The translations under genes and the position numbers were made by a program. The notes below the pieces were generated by a model. That model did no database searches, was not told the origin of the DNA, and saw only the letters and a list, made by a program, of their open reading frames with translations. From Treponema sp. (lineage in GTDB: Bacteria > Spirochaetota > Spirochaetia > Treponematales > Breznakiellaceae), in the NCBI GenBank assembly GCA_031277045.1, contig JAISLX010000053.1, positions 1 through 22,612 of the forward strand: DNA of 22,612 nt. The letters are read 5' to 3'. Position 1 is the stretch's first letter. The number at the start of each line of letters is the position of its first letter. Below, in pieces: positions 14,268 through 22,004 of this stretch.

Positions 14268-15125
14268 ATGATGATTCGAATTGTTATCGTAGATGATCAA
14301 AAAAATGAACGGGATAACATACAAGCCTTGTTATCTTCCCAAAAGGACTTTGAAGTTGTGGGGGTAGGGAAAGATGGTTATGACGCGCTGCGTCTGACCA
14401 TGAACCATCAGCCGGACATTGCCTTGTTGAATTACCGGTTGTCCCTGCTGGAAAGTTACGACACGATTGCGACCATAAAATACCGGTCGCCCAAGACAAA
14501 CGTTATCATCCTTACCCCTTTCCAGGAGGATGATAATATCCTTAAAGCCATTTACAATGGGGCATCCGGGTATCTCCTGAAAACCGCCGATAAAGATGAG
14601 ATTATCGCGGGGATCTATACGGTGTATAATGGGGGCAGCCTGATGAGTTCGACCACGGTTGCCCGGGCCTTTCGGCTTTTATTGGCGTACCGGCGGGCGG
14701 GGTTTTCGGACAAGCTGCCAAGCTGCCTGCCCGCCCCGAATGGGCAGCAGCAAATGGTAGCGATTTCCCGCCTGGACCTGCAGCTGCTTACCCTGGTCGG
14801 CCAGGGGCTTGAGAATAAGGAGATTGCGGAGCTGCTTAACCTGAAGGCGGGAACGGTCCGCAATCATATAACCGCGCTTTTGCAAAAAATAGGCCTGAAA
14901 AACCGGACCCAGCTTGCGACGTATGCCCAAAGCATAGGTCTGGTTAAAGGCGGTTTGGTGTCCCGGCACCTGCCTCCCCTGCATTTCGAGCGGCCCCTGC
15001 CCCAACTGCCATTCCTGAAGGACCTTGCCCGTGGTTCCATTACCCTGCGCCACTTCGCCGCCCAGGGACTGCCGGAGGATCAGCCGGAGCAGCGCCCCGC
15101 CGGGGATTCAACGCCTAAGCCCTGA
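14268..15125 (+). CDS. NarL/LuxR-type response regulator with Asn at the phosphorylation site
   Basis: A 285-residue regulator. The receiver domain (about 3-122) keeps the acidic pair Asp9-Asp10, Thr83 and Lys105, but the phosphoacceptor position is Asn55 (IALLNYRL; codon AAT), so ordinary aspartyl phosphorylation is not possible. A LuxR-type HTH follows at about 166-225 (NKEIAELLNLKAGTVRNHI). A tail of about 57 residues rich in Pro and Leu closes the protein and has no recognisable domain. GGGAG at 14258-14262 serves the tandem ATGs at 14268 and 14271; an upstream in-frame GTG at 14256 overlaps that site. No histidine kinase lies nearby. It diverges from the tatD operon and converges on the AraC gene. 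Confidence 0.9.
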   Translation: MMIRIVIVDDQKNERDNIQALLSSQKDFEVVGVGKDGYDALRLTMNHQPDIALLNYRLSLLESYDTIATIKYRSPKTNVIILTPFQEDDNILKAIYNGASGYLLKTADKDEIIAGIYTVYNGGSLMSSTTVARAFRLLLAYRRAGFSDKLPSCLPAPNGQQQMVAISRLDLQLLTLVGQGLENKEIAELLNLKAGTVRNHITALLQKIGLKNRTQLATYAQSIGLVKGGLVSRHLPPLHFERPLPQLPFLKDLARGSITLRHFAAQGLPEDQPEQRPAGDSTPKP

Positions 15126-15237
15126 ATCCCGGGGGCTCCGGGGCCGCGGCTTGGCGGTTCCGGACTTGTGGGCGATGCGGTTCCTGGCTGGCCCGGCGGC
15201 CGCTTCTGGCGGCGGTTAGGGGTCTTTGAACTTGGCA

Positions 15238-15287
15238 AGGACCCGCACAAGAATAAAATGCCTTGCATTCTATTCTGTGCGGGTCCT
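15238..15287. other. Long imperfect hairpin between convergent genes
   Basis: AGGACCCGCACA (15238-15249) and TGTGCGGGTCCT (15276-15287) are exact reverse complements. The stem continues inward with one bulged A and one mismatch to GAATA and AATG, leaving the 5-nt loop CCTTG, for about 21 pairs in all. It lies 112 bp after the response regulator stop, and its right arm encodes the last codons of the AraC gene. Neither strand has a T-run after it, so it is not a classical intrinsic terminator. It may still block transcription or protect 3' ends for both genes. Confidence 0.7.
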
Positions 15288-16103
15288 AAAGGTACGCCGG
15301 TATTCCAGGGGGGACAGGCCGGTGCATTTTTTGAAGATCCGGGAAAAGTGGAAGGGGTTTTCAAAGCCAAAATGGTCCGCCAGGGCGCATATCGTAAGAT
15401 TGCTATCAACTAAAAATGAGGAGGCGGCTTCGACTTTAAGGCGGGTGAAATACTGAAACGGGGACATCCCAAGCTTTTTATGGAAAAGGCGGATAAAATG
15501 TTCCTCCGAAAGGCCCAGCCGGCAGGCCATGTCCGCTATTTTGACCTTCTCCCGCACCGATTTTTCCATCAGCATCAGCGCCCGTTCCACATGCTCGTTG
15601 GTATCGTGCCGGGGCGGGTCCGATTCGGCGTTTTCGGGCTTTTCCGCGAACCAGCGGTACATCAAGCTCAGTAATAGATATTCCGCCGCCTGCTTTCCCC
15701 GGGGCGATTTTTCCCCCAAAAGATGATATAATTCTTCAATTAAAAAGTGTTCCCGGGATTCAATCGCCACGACCTGGTTGTTTTGGTTGTTCCCCCCGTT
15801 CAACAGGGTGATAATGTCCCGGTCCTTGCCCGCGCTCAGCTCCGGCTCAAACAAAATGGCGTAATAACTGACCGGCCGTCTCAGGGCGTTGGGCAAAATC
15901 GAATGAAATTCCCGGGGTTTGATCAAAAAAAGCCGGTTTCCCTCGATGGTATATTTGGATTTGTTCAGCAAAAAAACGCCGCTTCCTTCAATAAAAAAGT
16001 GAACCTCGTAATCCCCCGGACCGTGGGTATGGTAGCGCCCATGCCAGGATAATTTATCGCCCCCCACCAGTTTATAGACATGGACGGCATCTTTAATAAG
16101 CAT
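15270..16103 (-). CDS. AraC family transcriptional regulator, probable xylose regulator
   Basis: A 277-residue one-component regulator. Residues about 15-95 form a cupin-like sensor domain (HGRYHTHGPGDYEVHFF, then IKPREFHSI). The C-terminal AraC DNA-binding domain (about 170-272) has two helix-turn-helix units: VKIADMACRLGLSEEHFIRL, and a second one ending in the family signature FHFSRIFKKCTGLSPLEYRR. It diverges from xylB-xylA, so control of xylose use is the obvious role; the inducer is not proven by sequence. No Shine-Dalgarno precedes the ATG, and the predicted promoter puts the transcript start at or next to the start codon, suggesting a leaderless mRNA. Its 3' end forms half of a long hairpin. 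Confidence 0.88.
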   Translation of the reverse strand: MLIKDAVHVYKLVGGDKLSWHGRYHTHGPGDYEVHFFIEGSGVFLLNKSKYTIEGNRLFLIKPREFHSILPNALRRPVSYYAILFEPELSAGKDRDIITLLNGGNNQNNQVVAIESREHFLIEELYHLLGEKSPRGKQAAEYLLLSLMYRWFAEKPENAESDPPRHDTNEHVERALMLMEKSVREKVKIADMACRLGLSEEHFIRLFHKKLGMSPFQYFTRLKVEAASSFLVDSNLTICALADHFGFENPFHFSRIFKKCTGLSPLEYRRTFRTRTE

Positions 16104-16108
16104 AGCTT

Positions 16109-16138
16109 AAAATATCAATAATAGATATGATTCGTCAA
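16109..16138 (-). promoter_or_regulatory. Predicted promoter of the AraC-type gene
   Basis: On the minus strand TTGACG (16133-16138) and TATTTT (16109-16114) are 18 bp apart. Initiation would fall at about 16102-16103, the first base of the AraC start codon. The -10 is only a moderate match. Confidence 0.5.
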
Positions 16139-16147
16139 TATTTCCTA

Positions 16148-16177
16148 TTGCGGCCCCGCCGGTTTCACCCGTATACT
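16148..16177 (+). promoter_or_regulatory. Predicted promoter of xylB-xylA
   Basis: TTGCGG (16148-16153) and TATACT (16172-16177) are separated by 18 bp. The -10 is good and the -35 is poor, as is common for promoters that need an activator of the AraC type. The predicted start is about 20 bp before the xylB ATG. Confidence 0.5.
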
Positions 16178-16202
16178 ACTGATAACCAAGTTGGAGGGTA
16201 GC

Positions 16203-17690
16203 ATGAAAACCGTATGTGGAATTGATTTAGGGACCCAGAGTTGTAAGGTGGTGTTATACGATTACGAAAAAAAAGGTGTTGTTGCCCGGGCCCAATCGCC
16301 GGTGGAGATGATTGCTGAAAATGACGGTACCCGGGAGCAAAAAGCCGAGTGGTACGAAGCGGCGCTGCTGGCCTGTTTTAACGATATTGCCGGGGATTTG
16401 AAAAGCGGTATCGCCGCCATCGGCGTCTCCGGGCATCAGCACAGCCTGGTTCCCCTGGATGGGGACGGGAAGCCCCTCTACAACGTCAAAATGTGGTGCG
16501 ATACCGCCACCGCGTCTGAGTGCGACCAGATAAGCGCCGCCGCCGGGGGGGAGGACAAGCTTATCGCGGAAACGGGACTGCCCATGCGGCCCGGTTATAC
16601 CGCCCCCAAGGTGCAGTGGCTTAAAAACCACCGGCCCGAGCTTTTTGGCCGGCTCCGGCATATTTTGCTTTCCCACGATTATATCAATTTCCTTTTTACC
16701 GGGGAATATGTGGCCGAATACGGCGACGCCTCGGGGACCGCCCTCTTTGATATCCGCAAGCGGGAATGGTCGGCCAAGGTCTGCGGCCTCATCGACCCCG
16801 CAGTGCTGGGTTGTCTGCCCCGGCTTATCAGCTCCGATCAGGTTGCGGGGAGGGTTTCCGCGGCGGCGGCCCGAAAATACGGCATCCCCGAAGGCGCTTT
16901 GGTCGCCGCCGGCGGGGGGGATAACATGATGGGGGCCATCGGCACCGGCACGGTCCGGGACGGCTCCCTCACCATGAGCCTGGGGACCTCCGGCACCCTC
17001 TACGGTTTTTCCAACACCCCGGTGGTGGACCCCACGGGAAACCTCGCGGCCTTTTGTTCCTCCACCAATGGCTGGCTGCCCCTGCTTTGTACGATGAACT
17101 GCACCGTGGCCAGCGAGGAATTCCGGGGCCTCTTGGGGCTGGACGTAAAGGCCTTTGACGCCGAAGCCGCCAAGGCTCCCATAGGCGCGGATGGGCTGGT
17201 GGTACTGCCCTTCTTTAACGGCGAGCGGACCCCGAACCTGCCCAACGGCCGGGCCAGCCTGAACGGCGCGACCAGCGCTAATTTTAAGCGGGAAAACCTG
17301 GCCCGGGCGGCCCTGGAGGCGGCCATATTCGGTATGCGGATAGGCCTTGAGGGCTTTAACGATCTGGGCTACCGGGCCAAAGAAATCCGGTTGACCGGGG
17401 GTGGCGCGAAAAGTCCCATCTGGCAGTCCATCGCGGCCAATGTGATGAATCTGCCCGTCCGGGTTCCCGCCGGGGACGAATCGGCGGCCCTGGGAGGGGC
17501 TATCCAGGCGCTGTGGTGTCTGGAAGGGCAGACCGGCAAAAAGACCACCATCGAAGCCCTGGTGGATGAACACGTTGTTTTGGAGGGGGGCGCCACGGTG
17601 AACCCCGACCCCGCGTCGGTGGCGGCCTATGATAGGGCCTACGCGGATTATTCCCGGTATCTTGGGGCATTAAGCCCTCTATATAAGTAA
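16203..17690 (+). CDS. xylB: Xylulokinase
   Basis: A 495-residue FGGY-family sugar kinase that phosphorylates D-xylulose to xylulose-5-phosphate, feeding the pentose phosphate pathway. The first ATPase segment is GIDLGTQSCKVVLYD. The substrate region is GVSGHQHSLVPLD with MWCDTAT, which is typical of xylulokinases. The putative catalytic base is Asp240 in GGGDNMMGAIGTG. SLGTSGTLYG and LTGGGAKSPIWQSIAANV complete the nucleotide site. GGAGG at 16193-16197 precedes the ATG by 5 nt; an upstream in-frame TTG at 16191 would overlap it and is rejected. Assignment to xylulose over other sugars is supported by xylA 19 bp downstream. Confidence 0.95.
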   Translation: MKTVCGIDLGTQSCKVVLYDYEKKGVVARAQSPVEMIAENDGTREQKAEWYEAALLACFNDIAGDLKSGIAAIGVSGHQHSLVPLDGDGKPLYNVKMWCDTATASECDQISAAAGGEDKLIAETGLPMRPGYTAPKVQWLKNHRPELFGRLRHILLSHDYINFLFTGEYVAEYGDASGTALFDIRKREWSAKVCGLIDPAVLGCLPRLISSDQVAGRVSAAAARKYGIPEGALVAAGGGDNMMGAIGTGTVRDGSLTMSLGTSGTLYGFSNTPVVDPTGNLAAFCSSTNGWLPLLCTMNCTVASEEFRGLLGLDVKAFDAEAAKAPIGADGLVVLPFFNGERTPNLPNGRASLNGATSANFKRENLARAALEAAIFGMRIGLEGFNDLGYRAKEIRLTGGGAKSPIWQSIAANVMNLPVRVPAGDESAALGGAIQALWCLEGQTGKKTTIEALVDEHVVLEGGATVNPDPASVAAYDRAYADYSRYLGALSPLYK

Positions 17691-17709
17691 GGATCAGTAA
17701 GGAGCGATT

Positions 17710-19053
17710 ATGGCAAATTATTTTGTAGGAAGTAAGGAATACTTCCCCGGTATTGGCAAGGTTAAATTCGAGGGGCCGAAAAGCGACAATCCCCTGGCTT
17801 TTAAGTATTACGACGCTGAAAAAGTGGTGGGAAACAAAAAAATGAAGGATCATCTGCGCTTTGCTGTGGCCTACTGGCATAGCTTTTGCGCCGATGGTAT
17901 GGACCCCTTTGGTTCCGCCACCTTGCGCCATCCCTGGACAGGCGACGCGAAGACCCCCATGGAAGCGGCGGAGCATAAACTGGATGCGGCCTTTGAGTTT
18001 TTCACCAAACTGGGCGCCGAATATTACGCCTTCCACGACCGGGACATGGCCCCCGAAGGGGCGACCCCGGCGGAGAGTGAAAAAAACTTGCAAGCCCTGG
18101 TGGCGAAGGCCAAGGAGCGGCAAAATGCCACCGGGGTTAAGTTGCTTTGGGGTACCGCCAATTTGTTCAATCATCCCCGGTTTATGAACGGCGCCGCCAC
18201 CAACCCCGAATTTGGGGTGGTGGCCCTGGCGGCGAATCAGGTTAAAGCCGCAATCGATGCTACCATCGCCTTGGGCGGCCAGGGTTACACCTTTTGGGGC
18301 GGCCGGGAAGGCTATATGAGCCTCCTCAACACCGATTTGAAGCGGGAAAAGGATCACCTGGCGGCCTTCCTCACCGCCGCCCGGGATTATGGCCGGGCCC
18401 AGGGCTTTACGGGCGCGTTTTACATCGAGCCCAAACCCATGGAGCCCACCAAGCATCAGTACGATTATGATGTGGAAACCGTTATCGGCTTCCTCCGCCA
18501 CTACGGCCTGGACAAGGACTTCCGGCTAAACATCGAAGCCAACCACGCCGAGCTTGCGGGCCACGACTTTTACCACGAGCTTGAAACCGCCGCTTCCGCA
18601 GGCCTTTTCGGCTCCGTGGATGCCAATCGCGGCGAACCCCGGAACGGCTGGGACACCGACCAGTTCCCCTCAAGCTACTACGAGACCGCCCTGGCCATGT
18701 ACGCCATTTTACGGGCCGGCGGCTTTACCACCGGGGGGCTGAACTTTGACGCCAAGATCCGCCGGAATTCGGTGGACCCCGCGGACCTCTTTGAGTCCCA
18801 CATCGGCGGCATGGATACCTTCGCCGTGGGGCTGGAAATCGCCCACCGGATTATCAGCGACGGCAAGCTGCCGGGCTTTGTGAAAAACCGCTACGCCTCC
18901 TTTGATTCCGGGGACGGCGCCCGGTTTGAAAAGGGGCAGCTCAAGCTGGAGGACCTTGCCCGGCTGGGCAGCGACTACGGCAAGACCGGCATCACCAGCG
19001 GCAAACAGGAACGGCTGGAAAACATTTTGAACCAGTACCTGCTGGGTCTGTAG
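17710..19053 (+). CDS. xylA: Xylose isomerase
   Basis: A 447-residue class II xylose isomerase that interconverts D-xylose and D-xylulose in the cytoplasm, using two divalent metals. The active-site pair is His109 and Asp112 ([10 protein letters not shown]). Conserved stretches include [32 protein letters not shown], the metal-binding [18 protein letters not shown] and [18 protein letters not shown], and [19 protein letters not shown]. The length and the N-terminal 40-residue extension are those of the class II enzymes of Clostridia, Bacteroides and gut spirochaetes. AAGGAG lies 5 nt before the ATG. Together with xylB it forms a two-gene operon with no transporter gene attached, so xylose uptake must be encoded elsewhere. 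Confidence 0.97.
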   Translation: MANYFVGSKEYFPGIGKVKFEGPKSDNPLAFKYYDAEKVVGNKKMKDHLRFAVAYWHSFCADGMDPFGSATLRHPWTGDAKTPMEAAEHKLDAAFEFFTKLGAEYYAFHDRDMAPEGATPAESEKNLQALVAKAKERQNATGVKLLWGTANLFNHPRFMNGAATNPEFGVVALAANQVKAAIDATIALGGQGYTFWGGREGYMSLLNTDLKREKDHLAAFLTAARDYGRAQGFTGAFYIEPKPMEPTKHQYDYDVETVIGFLRHYGLDKDFRLNIEANHAELAGHDFYHELETAASAGLFGSVDANRGEPRNGWDTDQFPSSYYETALAMYAILRAGGFTTGGLNFDAKIRRNSVDPADLFESHIGGMDTFAVGLEIAHRIISDGKLPGFVKNRYASFDSGDGARFEKGQLKLEDLARLGSDYGKTGITSGKQERLENILNQYLLGL

Positions 19054-19148
19054 CCTAGACCCGGTTATACCCGCCGGTTCCGCTGAGGAATTGAAGCGGA
19101 TAGCCCGGTCAGACCCGGAGGGTCTGATGCGCCCAAACCCGCGGGTTT
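19044..19148. other. Series of stem-loops after xylA
   Basis: Four inverted repeats lie in about 105 nt: GGGTCT (19044-19049) with AGACCC (19057-19062) across the xylA stop; TCCGCT (19079-19084) with AGCGGA (19095-19100); TCAGACCC (19109-19116) with GGGTCTGA (19120-19127); and the palindrome AAACCCGCGGGTTT (19135-19148). The first and third share the same GGGTCT/AGACCC words, so they could also pair with each other. They may protect the 3' end of the xylBA transcript. Confidence 0.6.
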
Positions 19149-19152
19149 AATC

Positions 19153-19184
19153 ATGTCGGGATCTAGCCGACATCATTTTTATTT
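19153..19184 (+). terminator. Intrinsic terminator of xylB-xylA
   Basis: ATGTCGG (19153-19159) pairs with CCGACAT (19167-19173) across a 7-nt loop and is followed by ATTTTTATTT. It separates the xylose operon from the rpmH promoter 30 bp further on. Confidence 0.75.
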
Positions 19185-19212
19185 CTTCATTCTTAATTTT
19201 TCATTCCTCCCC

Positions 19213-19241
19213 TTGACCTTATGGGGGCGTTTCGCTATACT
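19213..19241 (+). promoter_or_regulatory. Sigma70 promoter for the rpmH cluster
   Basis: TTGACC (19213-19218) and TATACT (19236-19241) are exactly 17 bp apart. Transcription should start near 19248 and leave a leader of about 100 nt before rpmH. Confidence 0.85.
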
Positions 19242-19273
19242 GGGTTCTATTAATTTGAATCTATGAACCTTTA

Positions 19274-19301
19274 TATATGAATGGTATAGAATATATGAAT
19301 G
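19274..19301. repeat. Direct repeat TATATGAATG in the rpmH leader
   Basis: The 10-bp word TATATGAATG occurs at 19274-19283 and again at 19292-19301, 18 bp apart, within the predicted untranslated leader of rpmH. Each copy contains an in-frame ATG of the possible leader ORF. No function is evident. Confidence 0.5.
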
Positions 19302-19351
19302 TAAGTGAAATGAAAAATGCCGTGGGGACGGCTAAGGAGATACTCCCATGA
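19277..19351 (+). CDS. Possible 24-residue leader ORF before rpmH
   Basis: The frame from ATG 19277 reads [20 protein letters not shown] and four more residues, and ends at a TGA that overlaps the rpmH start (ATGA). It lies wholly inside the predicted leader. No Shine-Dalgarno precedes the first ATG, and the later in-frame ATGs at 19295 and 19310 have none that is clear either, so translation is uncertain. The overlap would allow coupling to L34 synthesis. Confidence 0.3.
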   Translation: MNGIEYMNVSEMKNAVGTAKEILP

Positions 19352-19503
19352 AACGGACTTATCAACCCAGTAAGGTAAAACGAAACCGGAAATTCGGCTT
19401 CCGGGCCCGGATGAAGACCCGGGGAGGACGGCTCGTATTAAAGCGCCGCCGGGCCAAGGGCCGGATTAAGCTCAGCATTTCCGACGAAAAGAAGCCCTAT
19501 TAG
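19348..19503 (+). CDS. rpmH: 50S ribosomal protein L34
   Basis: A 51-residue, highly basic ribosomal protein that was easily missed because of its size. It starts [20 protein letters not shown] and continues with RMKTRGGR and LKRRRAKGR, which is the L34 pattern. The tail [10 protein letters not shown] is a little longer than the usual 44-47 residues. AGGAG lies 8 nt before the ATG. It is the first secure gene after the sigma70 promoter at 19213-19241, and rnpA begins 4 bp after its stop codon. Confidence 0.97.
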   Translation: MKRTYQPSKVKRNRKFGFRARMKTRGGRLVLKRRRAKGRIKLSISDEKKPY

Positions 19504-19507
19504 GGCC

Positions 19508-19894
19508 GTGCAGAGCCCCGGGAGGCCGCTTCCGGCGCTTCCCTCCTTCCGGTTTCCCCGGGAGGAACGGCTCAAGGGCCGGGGGGATATCCGGGGGGTT
19601 TTTAACCGGGGAAGGCGGGTTTCCTGTTCCGGGGCGGCGTTGTTCTTCCGGGGGAACGGTCTGGCCCATAACCGGATTGCCTTTACCTTTGCCCGTAAAT
19701 ACGGGAACGCCGTGGAACGGAACCGGGCCCGCCGCCTTGGCCGGGAAGCCTACCGGTATATGCGGAACCGGCTGAAGGGGGGCTTCGATCTGGTTTTGCT
19801 GGTTTATCCCGGCAAGGATACCCTGACCGGGCGGCAGGAACAGCTCAAGGTGCTGTTCTCCAAGGCCGGTTTATGTATGGGATCGGGTAGATGA
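19508..19894 (+). CDS. rnpA: Ribonuclease P protein component
   Basis: The 128-residue protein subunit of RNase P, which helps the catalytic RNA bind and process the 5' ends of precursor tRNAs. [17 protein letters not shown] matches the usual opening of the family, and [17 protein letters not shown] (about 67-83) is its RNR signature. The chosen start is GTG 19508, 4 bp after rpmH; the first 13 residues are extra compared with typical proteins, and no Met lies before the conserved part. Such GTG-started, tightly packed rnpA genes are common. The stop overlaps the yidD start by 4 bp. Confidence 0.93.
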   Translation: MQSPGRPLPALPSFRFPREERLKGRGDIRGVFNRGRRVSCSGAALFFRGNGLAHNRIAFTFARKYGNAVERNRARRLGREAYRYMRNRLKGGFDLVLLVYPGKDTLTGRQEQLKVLFSKAGLCMGSGR

Positions 19895-20109
19895 AAATGG
19901 TGCGGAACGGGGTCTTGTTTCTGATCCGGTTCTATCAAAATGCGGTGTCCCCTCATTTTCCGGCCAGTTGTAGGTATGTCCCCAGCTGTTCCGCCTATGC
20001 CTATGAGGCGGTCCGGAAATACGGGGCATTCCGGGGGATGGTCTTATCCATAAAGCGGATCCTGCGCTGCCATCCCTTCCATGCCGGAGGTTACGATCCG
20101 GTACCTTAA
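19891..20109 (+). CDS. yidD: Membrane protein insertion efficiency factor YidD
   Basis: A 72-residue protein of the YidD family, a membrane-associated helper of YidC-dependent insertion. It has the family hallmarks [24 protein letters not shown], then [15 protein letters not shown], and the closing [13 protein letters not shown], including the conserved cysteines. Its ATG overlaps the rnpA stop (ATGA), so the two are translated in a coupled way. The position between rnpA and yidC is the standard bacterial arrangement. Confidence 0.96.
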   Translation: MKMVRNGVLFLIRFYQNAVSPHFPASCRYVPSCSAYAYEAVRKYGAFRGMVLSIKRILRCHPFHAGGYDPVP

Positions 20110-20121
20110 TTTACAGGGGAT

Positions 20122-20140
20122 GACCCGGCGATAGCGGGTC
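20122..20140 (+). other. Hairpin between yidD and yidC
   Basis: GACCCG (20122-20127) pairs with CGGGTC (20135-20140) across a 7-nt loop and lies just before the yidC ribosome binding site. TCCCTTT follows, so it might act as a weak attenuator. Evidence is limited to the symmetry. Confidence 0.4.
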
Positions 20141-20157
20141 TCCCTTTGAGGAGTCGC

Positions 20158-21930
20158 ATGGAAAAGCGAACATTGTTGGCCATTGTACTCTCGGTGGCCG
20201 TTATGATGGGTTTCTACTATATACAGAACACCTTGTACCGGCCGCCGGCCCCTGCCGGCGGGAGCGAAGCCGCCCAGGAGGAGGCCCCCCCGACGGCGGC
20301 GCCCCTGGTCCTGGAGCAGGGGGAAGCCTCTGTCCCGGCAGGGGACGCGGTCCTGGACGAAGGGCCCGAGGCGGAGCAGCGGATCACCATCGATACCCCT
20401 CTGGTTAGCGCGGTCCTGACCAATGCCGGGGGAGACCTGGTTTCCTACAAGCTGAAGGAACACCGGGACCAGGAGGGCCTGGTGGAGATGATCCTCTCCG
20501 GAAAGACCGAAAGCCACGCCTTCACCGTGGCCTTCGGGGGCCTTGAGGCTAAGCCCGTCAGCGAACTTTTCTATGTGAACAGGATAGACGATTATTCGGT
20601 GGAATTTTACCGGGATTTTGCGGTCCAGGCTGCGGGGGAAACGGGCCGGTTCCGCCTGACCAAGCGCTACGATTTCAGGCCCGAAGAGTATATGTTTGAA
20701 CTCACCGTTACCCTGGACGGCGGCTATTCGGTCTCCTCCATCAATTTTTCCGGGGCCGCCTATACCCTGGGTTTCGGCCCCCAGATCGGCCCCAAGTTTG
20801 AACGGCTGGATCAGCGCTACGATTACCGCAACTATTACACCTTTACCAACGGCAAGCGGAAGCAGGAAAAGGTTACCGAGCGGGGCCCCACCCTCGTCAG
20901 TTCCCGGATTTCCTGGGCGGCCATCGCGGGCAAATACTTCACCTTTATCGCCATCCCCGACGCCACCCAGTACGAAACGGCCTTTTCCGCCGTCCCCGGT
21001 GCGGATTTTTCCCAGCCCTCCCGGTTTTATATGATCCGTCCGGCATTGAAGGGTTCCAGAACCGTGGACACCTTCCGCTTCTACCTGGGGCCCAAGACCC
21101 AAAAAGACTTAGGGATCTACGATAACGGGAACAACAGTTTTAAGCTCCGGGAAATGCAGCTCATCAAGGTCCTCACTACCAGCGGTATCCTCGGCCCGGT
21201 GGAGTCGATCTTTAAGTGGCTCCTGATGCTCTTCTACCGTGTTATTCCGAATTACGGCGTGGCGATCATGCTCCTGACCCTGCTGGTGAAGATCCTGCTG
21301 TTCCCCCTCACCAAGAAAGGTTCCGAGGCGACCCTCAGGATGCAGGCCCTGTCCCCGAAGATCAAGGATCTGCAGGACAAATACAAGGATAACCCCGCCA
21401 AGTTGAATGCGGAAATGGCGGAACTCTACAAGAAGGAGGGCTACAATCCCCTTTCCGGGTGCCTGCCCATGCTCCTGCAGCTTCCCCTCTTCATCGCCAT
21501 GTACAACCTCTTTAACAACCATTTTGACCTGCGGGGGGCGATGTTTATTCCCGGGTGGATCCCTGACCTTTCCCTGCCCGAGACGATATGGAATTTTGCG
21601 CCCTTTCAGATACCCCTGCTCGGCTGGAGCGATCTGCGGCTGCTACCCTTCATCTACCTGGGCTCCCAGCTTCTCTACGGCAGGGTAACCCAGACGCCGG
21701 ATCAGCAGGGGAATGCCCAGATGAAGATGATGCTCTATGCCATGCCGGCGGTGTTTTTCTTTGTCCTGTACAATGTACCTTCCGGATTGCTTATCTACTG
21801 GATCATGTCCAATCTCTTGACCATGGTTCAACAGGTGGGGATCAACAAATATCTGGCCAAGCGCAGGGCCCATGCGCAGGCGGCGGCTCCTGAACCGGTT
21901 ATTGCGCCCAGGAAGAGAAAGAAGCGGTAG
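20158..21930 (+). CDS. yidC: Membrane protein insertase YidC
   Basis: A 590-residue Oxa1/YidC insertase that integrates and folds inner-membrane proteins alone or with Sec. Residues 5-24 form the first membrane helix. An Ala/Pro/Glu-rich linker leads into the large periplasmic beta domain (about 75-330) found in Gram-negative-type YidC. Five C-terminal membrane helices begin with IFKWLLMLFYRVIPNYGVAI. At the position of the hydrophilic-groove arginine this protein has Lys (TLLVKILLFPLTKKG). Conserved cytoplasmic LNAEMAELYKKEGYNPLSGCLPMLLQLP follows, and the tail ends in RKRKKR, which suits ribosome contact. GAGGAG at 20148-20153 precedes ATG 20158; an upstream in-frame start at 20146 is less likely. 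Confidence 0.97.
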   Translation: MEKRTLLAIVLSVAVMMGFYYIQNTLYRPPAPAGGSEAAQEEAPPTAAPLVLEQGEASVPAGDAVLDEGPEAEQRITIDTPLVSAVLTNAGGDLVSYKLKEHRDQEGLVEMILSGKTESHAFTVAFGGLEAKPVSELFYVNRIDDYSVEFYRDFAVQAAGETGRFRLTKRYDFRPEEYMFELTVTLDGGYSVSSINFSGAAYTLGFGPQIGPKFERLDQRYDYRNYYTFTNGKRKQEKVTERGPTLVSSRISWAAIAGKYFTFIAIPDATQYETAFSAVPGADFSQPSRFYMIRPALKGSRTVDTFRFYLGPKTQKDLGIYDNGNNSFKLREMQLIKVLTTSGILGPVESIFKWLLMLFYRVIPNYGVAIMLLTLLVKILLFPLTKKGSEATLRMQALSPKIKDLQDKYKDNPAKLNAEMAELYKKEGYNPLSGCLPMLLQLPLFIAMYNLFNNHFDLRGAMFIPGWIPDLSLPETIWNFAPFQIPLLGWSDLRLLPFIYLGSQLLYGRVTQTPDQQGNAQMKMMLYAMPAVFFFVLYNVPSGLLIYWIMSNLLTMVQQVGINKYLAKRRAHAQAAAPEPVIAPRKRKKR

Positions 21931-22004
21931 AAACAGGGGCGGGCGGCAGGAGCGGAGCCCGGGAGCCCCGGAGAATTACTCAATTTTTTCGCGAGGAGCG
22001 GATT

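Noticed and set aside
15238..15287. Reading the long hairpin as a standard bidirectional terminator
   Set aside because: No T-run follows on either strand, so it is listed as an unexplained hairpin.
16254..17573. A 439-codon open frame antisense to xylB
   Set aside because: xylB on the plus strand has all FGGY motifs; the antisense frame has no recognisable domain and is what GC-rich coding DNA gives by chance.
17500..18501. A 333-codon frame antisense to the end of xylB and to xylA
   Set aside because: It crosses two certain genes, has no family motif, and follows from the codon bias of xylA.
20044..21102. A 352-codon frame antisense to yidC
   Set aside because: YidC is certain on the plus strand, and the antisense product is rich in Gly/Pro/Arg without any motif.
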